Shown here: positions 28,652-37,674 of the stretch, one piece after another
Position numbering within the stretch: position 1 is the first letter of the stretch
How the letters are laid out: the number at the start of each line of letters is the position of its first letter
From: Streptomyces sp. NBC_00457
Lineage (GTDB): Bacteria > Actinomycetota > Actinomycetes > Streptomycetales > Streptomycetaceae
Length of the DNA: 64,000 bases
Assembly (NCBI RefSeq): GCF_036014015.1
Contig: NZ_CP107905.1
Coordinates: 5,580,001-5,644,000 of the forward strand
Direction: 5' to 3'
Translations under genes and position numbers: made by a program
The notes under the pieces: model-generated
Told to the model about the DNA's origin: nothing
Database searches by the model: none
Seen by the model: the letters and a program-made list of their open reading frames with translations, nothing else

Positions 28652-29371
28652 ATGTACGACCCCACAGTCGCCCGACTCACCTACCGGGCCCTGCTCGGCC
28701 GGCGCCGGGCCCTCATCCTGGGCGCCCTGCCCCTACTGCTCATCGCGATCTCCGTGATCGTGCGCGCCCTGGTCGGCACGGACGATCAGACCGCGGCGGA
28801 TCTGCTGGGCGGCCTCGCGCTCGCCACCATGGTGCCGATCATCGGCGTCATCGCCGGCACCGGAGCGATCGGCCCGGAGATCGATGACGGCTCCGTGGTC
28901 TATCTGCTGTCCAAGCCGGTGAAACGCCCCACGATCATCTTCACCAAGCTGATCGTCGCGATCGCCGTGACCATGGTGTTCTCGGCGGTGCCGACCCTGA
29001 TCGCCGGCTTCATCCTCAACGGCAACGGCCAGCAGATCGCCGTCGCCTACACGGTCGCCGCACTGGTCGCCTCCATCGCGTACGCCGCGCTCTTCCTTCT
29101 GCTGGGCACGGTGTCCCGGCACGCGGTGGTCTTCGGACTCGTCTACGCCCTGGTCTGGGAGGCTCTGTTCGGCTCCCTGGTCTCCGGCGCGCGCACGCTC
29201 AGCGTCCAGCAGTGGGCGCTGGCCGTCGCCCACAAGGTCGCCGGCGGAGACATGGTGACCTCGGACGTCGGACTGACGACGGCCACGGTGCTGCTGGTCG
29301 TGGTGACGATCCTCGCCACCTGGTACGCCGGGCAGAAGCTGCGGTCGCTGACGCTGGCGGGCGAGGAGTAG
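28652..29371 (+). CDS. ABC-2 type permease (second pair)
   Basis: 239 residues, ATG 28652, preceded by GTAGGAGG at good spacing, 11 bases after the second ATPase. Six hydrophobic spans (ALILGALPLLLIAISVIVRA, GGLALATMVPIIGVIAGTGA, TTATVLLVVVTILATWYAGQ and others). The central loop EIDDGSVVYLLSKPVKR resembles the 'SRPIETADYVRAKY' region of the first permease, so the two permeases are paralogues. Last gene of the operon. Confidence 0.9.
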   Translation: MYDPTVARLTYRALLGRRRALILGALPLLLIAISVIVRALVGTDDQTAADLLGGLALATMVPIIGVIAGTGAIGPEIDDGSVVYLLSKPVKRPTIIFTKLIVAIAVTMVFSAVPTLIAGFILNGNGQQIAVAYTVAALVASIAYAALFLLLGTVSRHAVVFGLVYALVWEALFGSLVSGARTLSVQQWALAVAHKVAGGDMVTSDVGLTTATVLLVVVTILATWYAGQKLRSLTLAGEE

Positions 29372-29390
29372 CCGCCCCGCTCATTGAGAG

Positions 29391-29434
29391 GGACGTATCG
29401 ACAGGGGCGTACCGACAGGGACGTATCGACAGGG
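29391..29434. repeat. Three tandem copies of a 14-bp unit
   Basis: GGACGTATCGACAG, then a variant GGGCGTACCGACAG, then GGACGTATCGACAG follow one another with a period of 14 bases; a partial fourth (GACGGGG) lies slightly further. The array stands between the ABC operon and the small gene at 29509. Confidence 0.75.
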
Positions 29435-29508
29435 ATTTTTGACGGGGACTTCACCCCTGTCGGGACACACTGGGCACAACGGGGACGCACGGTTGGGAGG
29501 CACCGGGG

Positions 29509-29748
29509 ATGGCAGGAGAGTCGACGCAGGGCGGCGGACAGCCGGAGTCGGGGGACACCTGGGACGAGTTGGTCCTGGACGACGACTTCATACGCTCCGC
29601 CGAGACCTCCGAGCCGTCCGCCCGAGCCCGGATGCTCGCCGCCCGGTGGCGCAAGGAGAAGCCCGAGCCCCAGCCATGGCGGTCCGACGAGCCGCCCGCG
29701 GGGTGGTTCTTCAGCAAGTCCCGTCGGCGCAGGCGGCGGCGACGGTAG
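29509..29748 (+). CDS. Small conserved Streptomyces protein of unknown function
   Basis: 79 residues from ATG 29509, preceded by GGGAGG and GGGG stretches. The sequence is hydrophilic: acidic middle (WDELVLDDDFIRSAETSE), helix (ARARMLAARWRKEKPEP), then GWFFSKS and a tail of eight arginines. Such basic tails suggest nucleic-acid or membrane contact, but no family was recognised. A gene with this look is, from memory, conserved at this position in other Streptomyces. Confidence 0.75.
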   Translation: MAGESTQGGGQPESGDTWDELVLDDDFIRSAETSEPSARARMLAARWRKEKPEPQPWRSDEPPAGWFFSKSRRRRRRRR

Positions 29749-29807
29749 CGGTCCCACGGCCGCCCCTAATTCAGTGGCGCCCAACTCGTCGTACAGGCAC
29801 AGTGGTT

Positions 29808-29927
29808 ATGTCCACGACGCCGGGCGGTGAGTTCGGCGCCACGTTCTGGGAGAGGAGCTGCGCGATGTCCATGCACGACAGTACGCACAGCTCCCGACAG
29901 GGCAGCCCGCGGCGAGTTCCGGTGTAG
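29808..29927 (+). CDS. Possible very short protein (20-39 residues)
   Basis: An in-frame run from ATG 29808 gives 39 residues; an internal ATG at 29865 with GAGAGGAG nine bases upstream gives MSMHDSTHSSRQGSPRRVPV (20 residues), the more likely start. Nothing is known to match. It lies just before tRNA-Ser(GCT). Weakly supported. Confidence 0.3.
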   Translation: MSTTPGGEFGATFWERSCAMSMHDSTHSSRQGSPRRVPV

Positions 29928-30018
29928 TTACCCCACCGTCGAACCCGCTCCGCACGGGGAGCTGCCCGGGGCGGCCGCTTCGAGCACGCGACGTCGCTCT
30001 CGCGTGGGCCGCCCTCCC

Positions 30019-30107
<89 letters not shown>

Positions 30108-30226
30108 GAGACGTTGCCACTGTGACTTGGCCGATGTGCAGGGCTCGGGGTACGTCGAGAGGCGCCCGGCGCTGCAGGCCGTGCCCACCCGTTCCGCCCT
30201 GCGGAACGACTGCCCACGGCGGTCAG

Positions 30227-31030
30227 CTAACCGAGTAGGCGCTCCACGACCACCGCGATCCCGTCCTCCTCGTTGGACGCGGTCACCTCATCGGCCACGG
30301 CCTTCAGCTCCTCATGCGCGTTGGCCATCGCCACCCCGTACGACGCCCAGCCGAACATCGGCACGTCATTCGGCATGTCGCCGAAGGCGATCGTCTCCGC
30401 GGCCTTCACACCCAGCCGGCGCGCGGCGAGCGACAGCCCCGTCGCCTTCGACAATCCCAGCGGCAGCAACTCGACGATGCCCTCGCCGGCCATGGCGACG
30501 GTGACGAAACCACCGGCCGCCTGCCGTGAGGCTTCCGCGAGGTCGTCGTCCGACAGCTCAGGGTGCTGGATGTAGATCTTGTTCAGCGGCGCCGTCCACA
30601 GATCCGACGCGTCCGTGAACGGGATCGACGGCAGCGCCCCCGTGACCGCGTAGCCCGGACCGACCAGGACATCGCCGTCCAGCCCGTCCCGGCTCGCCGC
30701 CAGATACAGCGGCCCGACCTCCGCCTCGATCTTCGCCAGGGCCACCCCGGCCAGCTGCCGGTCCAGCGTCACCGACGTCAGCAGACGGTGCTGCCCGGCG
30801 TCGTACACCTGCGCGCCCTGGCCGCAGACCGCGAGGCCCTCGTAGCCGAGGTCGTCGAGAATGTGCCGCGTCCACGGGACGGCGCGGCCGGTCACCACGA
30901 TGTGCGCGGCACCGGCCTCCGTGGCCGCGGCGAGCGCCTCACGGGTGCGCCGGGAGACCGACTCGTCGGACCGCAGGAGCGTGCCGTCGAGGTCGGTCGC
31001 GATGAGCCGATACGGGAAACCGGCGCTCAC
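30227..31030 (-). CDS. Cof-type HAD-superfamily hydrolase
   Basis: 267 residues from GTG 31030 ([19 protein letters not shown]); its GTGA overlaps the serS stop. Motifs: [21 protein letters not shown], a Lys in [13 protein letters not shown], and [14 protein letters not shown]2B cap as in Cof/YidA phosphatases. It is a close paralogue of the HAD gene at 18064 (same motif IV GDMPND). Translational coupling to serS suggests constitutive, low-level expression; the substrate is unknown. Confidence 0.92.
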   Translation of the reverse strand: MSAGFPYRLIATDLDGTLLRSDESVSRRTREALAAATEAGAAHIVVTGRAVPWTRHILDDLGYEGLAVCGQGAQVYDAGQHRLLTSVTLDRQLAGVALAKIEAEVGPLYLAASRDGLDGDVLVGPGYAVTGALPSIPFTDASDLWTAPLNKIYIQHPELSDDDLAEASRQAAGGFVTVAMAGEGIVELLPLGLSKATGLSLAARRLGVKAAETIAFGDMPNDVPMFGWASYGVAMANAHEELKAVADEVTASNEEDGIAVVVERLLG

Positions 31031-32304
31031 TTGGCCACCGGCTCCAGGACCTCTCGGCCGCCGAGGTAGGGACGCAGCACCTCGGGCACGTGGACCGAGC
31101 CGTCGGCCTGCTGGTGGTTCTCCAGGATCGCCACGATCGTGCGCGGTACGGCGCACAGCGTGCCGTTCAACGTCGCCAGCGGCTTGACCTGCTTGCCGTC
31201 GCGGAAACGGATCGACAGACGGCGGGACTGGAACTCGGTGCAGTCCGAGGTCGACGTCAGCTCGCGGTACTTGCCCTGGGTCGGGATCCACGCCTCGCAG
31301 TCGAACTTGCGGGCGGCCGAGGAGCCCAGATCACCGGTCGCGACGTCGATGACGCGGAACGGCAGCTCCAGCGACGTCAGCCACTGCTTCTCCCACTCCA
31401 GCAGGCGCTGGTGCTCGGCCTGCGAGTCCTCCGGGGCGACGTACGAGAACATCTCGACCTTGTCGAACTGGTGGACCCGGAAGATGCCCCGCGTGTCCTT
31501 GCCGTGCGAACCGGCCTCGCGGCGGAAGCAGGGCGAGAAGCCCGCGTAGCGCAGCGGGAGGCGGTCGGCGTCGATGATCTCGTCCATGTGGTACGCGGCG
31601 AGGGGGACCTCGGAGGTGCCGACCAGGTAGAGGTCGTCGTTGGCGAGGTGGTAGACGTCCTGGGCGGCCTGACCGAGGAAGCCGGTGCCGGCCATCGACT
31701 GCGGGCGGACCAGCGCCGGGGTCAGCATCGGCGTGAATCCGGCGGCCGTGGCCTGCGCGATCGCCGCGTTGACCAGCGCCAGTTCCAGGAGCGCGCCCAC
31801 ACCCGTCAGGAAGTAGAAGCGCGAGCCGGAGACCTTCGCGCCGCGCTCGACGTCGATCGCGCCGAGCAGCTGGCCGAGCTCCAGGTGGTCCTTGGGTTCG
31901 AAGCCCTCGGCGCCGAAGTCACGGATCGTGCCGTGCGTCTCCAGCTCGACGAAGTCCTCCTCGCCGCCCACGGGGACGTCGGGGTGGACGAGGTTGCCCA
32001 GCCGGAGCAGCAGCTCCTGGGTTTCGGCGGCGGCGGCGTCGCGCTCGGCGTCGGCCGTCTTGACGTCGGCGGCGAGCTGGCTCGCCTTCTTCAGCAGCTC
32101 GGCCTTCTCGTCCCCCGAGGCCTTGGGGATCAGCTTGCCGAGCGCCTTCTGCTCGGCGCGCAGCTCGTCGTAGCGGACGCCGGACGACCTGCGCCGCTCG
32201 TCGGCAGACAGGAGGGAGTCGACGAGCGCGACGTCCTCTCCACGGGCGCGCTGCGACGCACGCACACGGTCGGGGTCCTCACGGAGCAGGCGAAGGTCAA
32301 TCAC
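31027..32304 (-). CDS. serS: Seryl-tRNA synthetase
   Basis: 425 residues, standard length, from GTG 32304 ([15 protein letters not shown]). The N-terminal antiparallel coiled-coil arm (~30-100) binds the long variable arm of tRNA-Ser. Class II motifs follow: motif 2 around [18 protein letters not shown] and motif 3 around [30 protein letters not shown] belongs to the serine pocket. It charges tRNA-Ser; both tRNA genes in this window are serine tRNAs. There is no T-box leader in the region upstream. Confidence 0.97.
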   Translation of the reverse strand: MIDLRLLREDPDRVRASQRARGEDVALVDSLLSADERRRSSGVRYDELRAEQKALGKLIPKASGDEKAELLKKASQLAADVKTADAERDAAAAETQELLLRLGNLVHPDVPVGGEEDFVELETHGTIRDFGAEGFEPKDHLELGQLLGAIDVERGAKVSGSRFYFLTGVGALLELALVNAAIAQATAAGFTPMLTPALVRPQSMAGTGFLGQAAQDVYHLANDDLYLVGTSEVPLAAYHMDEIIDADRLPLRYAGFSPCFRREAGSHGKDTRGIFRVHQFDKVEMFSYVAPEDSQAEHQRLLEWEKQWLTSLELPFRVIDVATGDLGSSAARKFDCEAWIPTQGKYRELTSTSDCTEFQSRRLSIRFRDGKQVKPLATLNGTLCAVPRTIVAILENHQQADGSVHVPEVLRPYLGGREVLEPVAK

Positions 32305-32987
32305 GCGGCCAAGGCTACCGGTGCGGACTGACGGCACACGACTCACTATTCCGAGCGGTGTCCGAACCGATCCTTACGTTGCGTTATGAGTGAATTGCCC
32401 CCTGTGTCAATAAAAGCCGCCCCACTCCCTGGAACGGGTCACCGGTCAGGCGCCTGGTTGACTCGATTTCCTTGTGGGGAACGGGACTTGGGGGACCTGT
32501 TGTCCACAGGGCTCCACCGCCCCGAAAAGTTATCCACAGGCTGTGCGAAAGATCTGTGGATGTCGCAAGTGATCATTCCGAATCGTCTCCGCCGAACGAA
32601 GGCTGACCGAAGAATTCCCAAGCCAAACCATCCCCAGGCTCACTTTCGGGTGGAAATGGGTCGCCCCAAAGGATTGACCCAAGGAAACGAGTGGACGAAG
32701 GGTGACCGCAGGGGCTGTGGACGAACTTGCCCGCTGTACGGGGATTTGTCGACTGAGTCGCGCTCCGTTGTCGACTTGTCCCCAGGTCGAGATGACAGCC
32801 TGTGGATAACTCCTGTGGATAACGTAAATCAGCAGGTAGGACCGGCCGAAACCAGCCCGCAACCCACACGTCACGTGCCGTCTGCCTGCCCGGAACCAAG
32901 GCGCAGCCGAGCGGAACCATGGCGCAGCCGCCCGGAACCGAGCCTCAGCCGAACCGAATCCGATGCCCAGCCGCCCGCAACGCCGGC
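32305..32987. other. Non-coding region with a DnaA-box cluster between pheA and serS
   Basis: No gene is seen in ~680 bases. Four good DnaA boxes are present: TTGTCCACA 32500-32508, TTATCCACA 32530-32538, and inverted TGTGGATAA at 32801-32809 and 32814-32822. Weaker ones are at 32555-32563 (TGTGGATGT), 32716-32724 (TGTGGACGA) and 32776-32784 (TTGTCCCCA). A cluster called D78 was described in S. coelicolor as a DnaA-titrating site that limits initiation; from memory its cosmid carries serS, so this is probably the same locus. A short repeat (GCGCAGCCG + CGGAACC) lies near 32900-32945. Confidence 0.75.
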
Positions 32988-33920
32988 TCAGAACCGCCCG
33001 TCCTGGCAGCGCGCCACCCACTCCGACGCCGACACGAACTCCTCGTCCGAGGTCCCCGTCAGCGGAGCCCGTACATCCCCGGGCTGCACATCGGCGCGCG
33101 GATACGAGCCGAGGAAGCGCACCTGGAGGCAGATCCGCTTGAGCCCCATCAGGGCCTCGGCGACCCTGCGGTCCGAGATATGGCCCTCGGCGTCGATGCA
33201 GAAGCAGTAGTTGCCGATGCCGGCGCCGGTGGGCCGGGACTGGAGCAGCATCAGGTTGATGCCCCGGGTGCCGAACTCGCCCAGCAGATCGCGCAGCCCG
33301 CCGGGGTGGTCGTCGCGCTGCCACAGCACGACGGACGTCTTGTCCGCGCCGGTCGGCGCCGCGGGCCGGGCGGGCCTGCCCACCAGCACGAACCGGGTCT
33401 GGGCGTTCTCGGCGTCGTGGATCCCGGTCTCCAGGGCCTCGAGGCCGTACCGGGCGGCGGCGAACTCGCCGGCGAAGGCGGCGTCGTACTGGCCCTCCTG
33501 GACCAGACGTGCGGCGTCCGCGTTCGAGGCGGCCGACTCCCAGTGCGCGTCGGGGAGGTTGTTCTTCAGCCAGTTCCGGACCTGCGGCTGGGCCGCCGGA
33601 TGCGCGGAGACCGTCTTGATGTCCGACAGCTTCGTGCCCGGCCGGACCAGAAGGGCGAAGGTGATGGACAGCAGCACCTCGCGGTAGATCATCAGCGGGG
33701 CGCCCGCGACCAGTTCGTCGAGCGTGGTCGTGATGCCGCCCTCGACGGAGTTCTCGATCGGTACGAACGCGGCCTCGGCCTCACCGCCGCGGACCGCGTC
33801 GAGCGCGGACTGCACGGACACGTAGGGGATCAGTTCCCGGGTGGCCGTCTCGGGAAGGGTGCGCAGGGCGACTTCGGTGAAGGTGCCTTCAGGGCCGAGA
33901 TACGCATAGCTGGCTGGCAT
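32988..33920 (-). CDS. pheA: Prephenate dehydratase
   Basis: 310 residues, monofunctional form. The catalytic domain starts YAYLGPEGTFTEVALRTL; VPIENSVEGGITTTLDEL and AQTRFVLVGR (the TRF motif with the catalytic Thr) are intact. A C-terminal ACT domain (~205-290) senses phenylalanine; its usual ESRP motif reads QSRP here. It converts prephenate to phenylpyruvate in phenylalanine synthesis. The gene is alone, with the DnaA-box region downstream of it and the DyP gene upstream on the same strand. Confidence 0.96.
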   Translation of the reverse strand: MPASYAYLGPEGTFTEVALRTLPETATRELIPYVSVQSALDAVRGGEAEAAFVPIENSVEGGITTTLDELVAGAPLMIYREVLLSITFALLVRPGTKLSDIKTVSAHPAAQPQVRNWLKNNLPDAHWESAASNADAARLVQEGQYDAAFAGEFAAARYGLEALETGIHDAENAQTRFVLVGRPARPAAPTGADKTSVVLWQRDDHPGGLRDLLGEFGTRGINLMLLQSRPTGAGIGNYCFCIDAEGHISDRRVAEALMGLKRICLQVRFLGSYPRADVQPGDVRAPLTGTSDEEFVSASEWVARCQDGRF

Positions 33921-33990
33921 GACCTCACCCTAATGGGCCCCCGGTGACACGGCCCACGCATCCCACCGGAGCCCCACGGGCAAGCCACTT

Positions 33991-35277
33991 TCACCCCTCC
34001 AGCAACCGCTGCCCCACGTACTCCCCCTCCGCGGCCCCGCCCGGCACCGCGAACAGCCCGCTCGCCTCGTGCCGGATGAACTTCGACAGCGCGTCACCCC
34101 GGTCCAGCTTCCGCTGCACGGTCACGAAGCCGCGCAGCGGATCGGCCTGCCAGCAGACGAACAGCAGCCCCGCGTCCGGCACGCCGTCCGTGTCGAAACC
34201 GTCGTGGTACGAGAAGGGCCGCCGCAGCATCGCGGCCCCGCCGTTCTGGTCGGGCCGGGTGATACGCGCATGGGCATTGATCGGGACGACGAGATTCCCT
34301 TGCGCGTCCGTCTTCTCCAGGTCCATCTCGGTCGTCTCGCCGCCCCCGGACAGCGGCGCCCCGTCGGACTTGCGGCGCCCGATGACGTCCTCCTGGGCCT
34401 TGATGGAGAGCTGCTCCCAGTCGTCGAGGAGCATGCGGATGCGTCGTACGACGGCGTAGGAGCCGTTGGCCATCCACTCCGGGTCCTTCGACGGGGACGC
34501 CGGCACGAAGATCCGCCGGTCGAAGTCGGACTCGCTCGGCTTGGGGTTGCGGGTGCCGTCGATCTGGCCCATGAGGTTGCGTGCCGTCATGGGGTGGGCG
34601 GTGGCGCCGGGCGAGCGGTTGAAGCCGTTCATCTGCCAGCGGATGCGGGCCGCGCTGCCCGCGTCCTTCTGGATGGCGCGCAGCGCGTGGAAGGCGACCA
34701 GGGCGTCGTCGGCGCCGATCTGGACCCACAGGTCGCCGTTGCTGCGGTTCTTGTCGAGGTGGTCGGAGGAGAAGTCGGGCAGCGGGTCGAGGGAGACCGG
34801 CCGCTGTTTCTCCAGGCCGGTACGGGCGAAGAAGCTGTGCCCGAAGCCGAAGGTGACCGTCAGCGAGGACGGCCCGGCGTCCCGCGCCACATCCGTGTCG
34901 TCCTGCTTCGCCGCCTCCCCCGCCATCAGCCGCCGGGCCGTCTCCGACCAGCGCCGCAGCAGCGCGGCGGCTTCCTTGCGTCCCGCGCCCGCCGTCAGGT
35001 CGAAGGCGACCAGGTGCCCGCGAGCCTGCAGCCCCTCGGTGATGCCGGGCTGATGTTTCCCGTGAAACATCGCCTGCCCGTCGCCGAGCGAGGTCAGCGG
35101 CGTGGCCTCCGAGGGCGCCGCCGTGTACCCCACGGCACCGCCCGCCGCGCCGAGGACGAGCCCGGTGGCACCGGCGGTGCCGAGGAGCTTCCGCCGCGAA
35201 ATGCCCTCGTGCGCGACGGGAACCGCGTCAGGGGCGTCAGGCGTACGGGCCCCAGGGATGGACGTGTGCTCAGCCAT
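33991..35277 (-). CDS. dtpA: Tat-exported DyP-type haem peroxidase (DtpA-like)
   Basis: 428 residues. A twin-arginine signal, SRRKLLGTAGATGLVLGAAG, begins at ~27. The DyP signature GQIDGTRNP (GxxDG, distal Asp) is near residue 238, and the proximal His lies in VPINAHARITRPDQ. In S. lividans the homologue DtpA (recalled) is an extracellular peroxidase needed with the copper oxidase GlxA for morphological development. Together with CopCD, PCuAC and Sco downstream of it in the locus, the job is probably copper-linked extracellular peroxidation. Confidence 0.93.
   Translation of the reverse strand: MAEHTSIPGARTPDAPDAVPVAHEGISRRKLLGTAGATGLVLGAAGGAVGYTAAPSEATPLTSLGDGQAMFHGKHQPGITEGLQARGHLVAFDLTAGAGRKEAAALLRRWSETARRLMAGEAAKQDDTDVARDAGPSSLTVTFGFGHSFFARTGLEKQRPVSLDPLPDFSSDHLDKNRSNGDLWVQIGADDALVAFHALRAIQKDAGSAARIRWQMNGFNRSPGATAHPMTARNLMGQIDGTRNPKPSESDFDRRIFVPASPSKDPEWMANGSYAVVRRIRMLLDDWEQLSIKAQEDVIGRRKSDGAPLSGGGETTEMDLEKTDAQGNLVVPINAHARITRPDQNGGAAMLRRPFSYHDGFDTDGVPDAGLLFVCWQADPLRGFVTVQRKLDRGDALSKFIRHEASGLFAVPGGAAEGEYVGQRLLEG
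35055..35068. promoter_or_regulatory. Degenerate parS inside the DyP gene
   Basis: GTTTCCCGTGAAAC differs from the parS consensus by one base (C for A at position 6). It lies in the coding sequence and encodes MFHGK in the reverse direction. Weaker than the other sites; binding not certain. Confidence 0.4.
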
Positions 35278-35286
35278 GTTGGTCGT

Positions 35287-37203
35287 TCAGCCGATCTGCG
35301 CGTTCTTGTCGACGGTCACTTGGTCGATGTCGGAGGTCCGTACGGTCACGGCGATGTTCCACTCGCCGGCCATGGGGATCTGCACTCCGGTCGCCGTCCA
35401 GTGGCCGGTGGTGATGTGGTCGGGGGTGACGGGCAGGGGCCCGAGGTCCTTGGCCTCGAGGGTGAAGGCGACCTTCACCTCGGGGATGTCGAAGGCCCGG
35501 CCGTTGGGCCGCTGCACGTAGACGTGCATCTCGTTGCCCCCCACGCGCGCGGGGTCCAGGTCGATCCGTACGAGGCCCTTGCCGTCCTCGCCGCCCGTGT
35601 CGAACGGCATGTCCAGGGTCAGCGCCCCGGACGCCGAGTCCGAGGCGGAAGCGGCGGACGAGGACGCGGCCTTGGCGTCCTCCTCGGTGCGTCCCGGCTC
35701 GGTCTGCGTCAGCACGGTGGTGACGGCGAGCAGGACGACGGCGACGCCTGCCTCCGCGAGCACGGAGCGCCGTAGCCCGAACCGGTTCGGATCGGCGTCC
35801 CGTGACCGCTTCTGCCGCGCCGCGTCCATCGCGGCCTGCTGCCGGGCGAGCTGCGCGGCCCGCTCCGAGTCGCCGTCGGCCTGCTTCGAGCCGGTGCCGG
35901 TCTGCTTCGAGCCGGTGCCGGCCCGGGCGCCGGCAGGCTCCTTCGCTACGACCTCGGCCGCCGCGGGCACGGTCTCCGCCAGCCGGGCCGTCCACCGTCG
36001 GGAGAGGTACGCGACGCCGACGAGCAGCACCACGAGTCCGATCTTGACGAGCAGCAGCTGGCCGTACGTCGTGTCGGCGAACGCCGACCAGGAGCCGAGC
36101 TGGCGCCAGGACTGGTAGATCCCGGTGGCGACCAGCGCGACGACGCTGCTGAAGGCGACGGTCGAGAAGCGGCGTACGGCGGTGGAGTCGAGCGGGTTGT
36201 CCGCGGGCGCCCGGTACAGCGCGAGGAGCAGTGCGGTGAGTCCGCCGAGCCAGGCGGCGACGGCGAGCAGGTGGAGGACGTCGACCGGCATCGCGATCCC
36301 GGCCTGGATGCCGACGGAGGCGTGCTCGGACATCGCCCAGCTCGCCGCGAGCCCGGCGGCCACGACGACCCCGCCGACCGCGAGCCCGAAGGTCAGGTCC
36401 CGCTTCTCCTCCTCTTCTTCCCGCTTGTCGTAAGCCCCGAAGAGCACCGCGATGAACAGCGCCGCCGCGGCGAGCAGCAGGAGCCGGGAGACGAGGGCCG
36501 CGCCCGTCTTGGTCTGGAGGACCTGCCCGAGCAGGTCCAGGTCGAAGATGTCGCCGACTTTCCCGCTGCTGGTGTAGGCGCCGCGCAGGAGGAGCAGCCC
36601 GAGGGTGGCCGCGGTGAGCGTGATCCATCCGGAGACGACGAGCCGTTGCAGAGCGCGGACTCCGGAGCCGCGCTGCCAGCAGGCCAGGACGAAGGCGGCG
36701 CCGCCGACCAGCACGATGAAACCGGCGTACGACATGTACCGCCCGAACCCGTACAGCCAGCCGACGACCCCGCCGCCCACGGTCTCGTCGGCCACCGAGA
36801 CGGAGGTGGCGGAGGGGGCGCCGATGGAGAAGGTGTAGGCGCCGGCGACGGGATGGCTGTCCGCGGAGACGACCTGGTAGGAGACGGTGTACGTGCCGTC
36901 GGGCAGGCCGCTGTGCAGCTTCACGGTGTATGTCGTGCCGCTCACGTTGGACGGGGCGCCGCTGGTGACCTGCTTGCCCTTGGGATCGAGCACGCGCAGC
37001 GAGTCGTCGGACATCGAGACCTGCTCGGTGAAGGTCAGCGATATCTGGGCCGGGGCCTTGTCGACCACCGCCCCCTGCTGGGGGTCGCTGCCGCTCAGCG
37101 CGGCATGCGCGGAGGCCTGTCCGGCCCCGGTGAGGAGCAGCCCGGTCGCGGCCAGGAGCAGCAGCACCAGGGTCCGGACGCGGGGGGCGATGGTCTGTGT
37201 CAC
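35287..37203 (-). CDS. CopC-CopD fusion copper protein with C-terminal YtkA-like domain
   Basis: 638 residues from GTG 37203, with GGAGGG upstream. The signal peptide ends at ASA before His33; the CopC domain (HAALSGSDPQQG, FTEQVSMSDDSL) binds copper with its N-terminal His. A CopD-like membrane domain with about eight spans covers ~155-415. A cytosolic segment rich in Ala/Lys, one more span and a periplasmic YtkA/FixH-like domain (~520-638) follow. Imports or passes copper to secreted enzymes. In operon with PCuAC and Sco upstream. Confidence 0.88.
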   Translation of the reverse strand: MTQTIAPRVRTLVLLLLAATGLLLTGAGQASAHAALSGSDPQQGAVVDKAPAQISLTFTEQVSMSDDSLRVLDPKGKQVTSGAPSNVSGTTYTVKLHSGLPDGTYTVSYQVVSADSHPVAGAYTFSIGAPSATSVSVADETVGGGVVGWLYGFGRYMSYAGFIVLVGGAAFVLACWQRGSGVRALQRLVVSGWITLTAATLGLLLLRGAYTSSGKVGDIFDLDLLGQVLQTKTGAALVSRLLLLAAAALFIAVLFGAYDKREEEEEKRDLTFGLAVGGVVVAAGLAASWAMSEHASVGIQAGIAMPVDVLHLLAVAAWLGGLTALLLALYRAPADNPLDSTAVRRFSTVAFSSVVALVATGIYQSWRQLGSWSAFADTTYGQLLLVKIGLVVLLVGVAYLSRRWTARLAETVPAAAEVVAKEPAGARAGTGSKQTGTGSKQADGDSERAAQLARQQAAMDAARQKRSRDADPNRFGLRRSVLAEAGVAVVLLAVTTVLTQTEPGRTEEDAKAASSSAASASDSASGALTLDMPFDTGGEDGKGLVRIDLDPARVGGNEMHVYVQRPNGRAFDIPEVKVAFTLEAKDLGPLPVTPDHITTGHWTATGVQIPMAGEWNIAVTVRTSDIDQVTVDKNAQIG

Positions 37204-37218
37204 AGGTGGGTCCCTCCC

Positions 37219-37674
37219 TCAGTGCCCGGTCTTGGGGTTGTACGTCGCCGGCTTCACCGGCATCTCAACCGTGATCGGGCCGGACTCGGCGAAGTGCAGT
37301 TCCACGGAGACCGTCTCGCCTTGCTTCGGCTTCCGCTTCAGCTTCTCGAACATCAGGTGGTTTCCGCCGCTCTTGAACACGAGTTGACCGTGTGCGGGTA
37401 CGTCGAGGGAGGCGACCTCCCGCATCGCCGAACCGGCGGTCTCGTGGACGGTGACCGTGCCGGCGTCGCTGGTGGCGGAGGTCAGCTCGTCCTTGGTGCC
37501 GCCCTTGTTGGCGATGGTGAGGAAGCCCGCCGCCATGGAGTCCGAGACCGGCTGGGGCATGTAGGCGGCGCGGACGGACAGTTCGGGTTCGCTGTCCGCG
37601 GAGGCCGAGCCGCCGCAGCCGGCCAGGGCCAGTGTGCTCACCAGGGCCGTGCTGGTCAGGGCGATCCGCTTCAC
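37219..37674 (-). CDS. Copper chaperone PCuAC family lipoprotein (ECuC-like)
   Basis: 151 residues, starting with GTG 37674 that overlaps the Sco stop. Lipobox LAGC with Cys20. The Cu(I)/Cu(II) site HX6MX21HXM is visible: His77, Met84, His106 and Met108 (HETAGSAM ... NHLM). In S. lividans the homologue ECuC hands copper to Sco and then to the oxidase and GlxA (recalled). The last residues (PATYNPKTGH) carry a further His. Confidence 0.93.
   Translation of the reverse strand: MKRIALTSTALVSTLALAGCGGSASADSEPELSVRAAYMPQPVSDSMAAGFLTIANKGGTKDELTSATSDAGTVTVHETAGSAMREVASLDVPAHGQLVFKSGGNHLMFEKLKRKPKQGETVSVELHFAESGPITVEMPVKPATYNPKTGH

Noticed and set aside
35541..35556. Extra copy of the CACGCGCGCGTG palindrome
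   Set aside because: The sequence is CACGCGCGCGGG, not palindromic; likewise 26583 and 45494.
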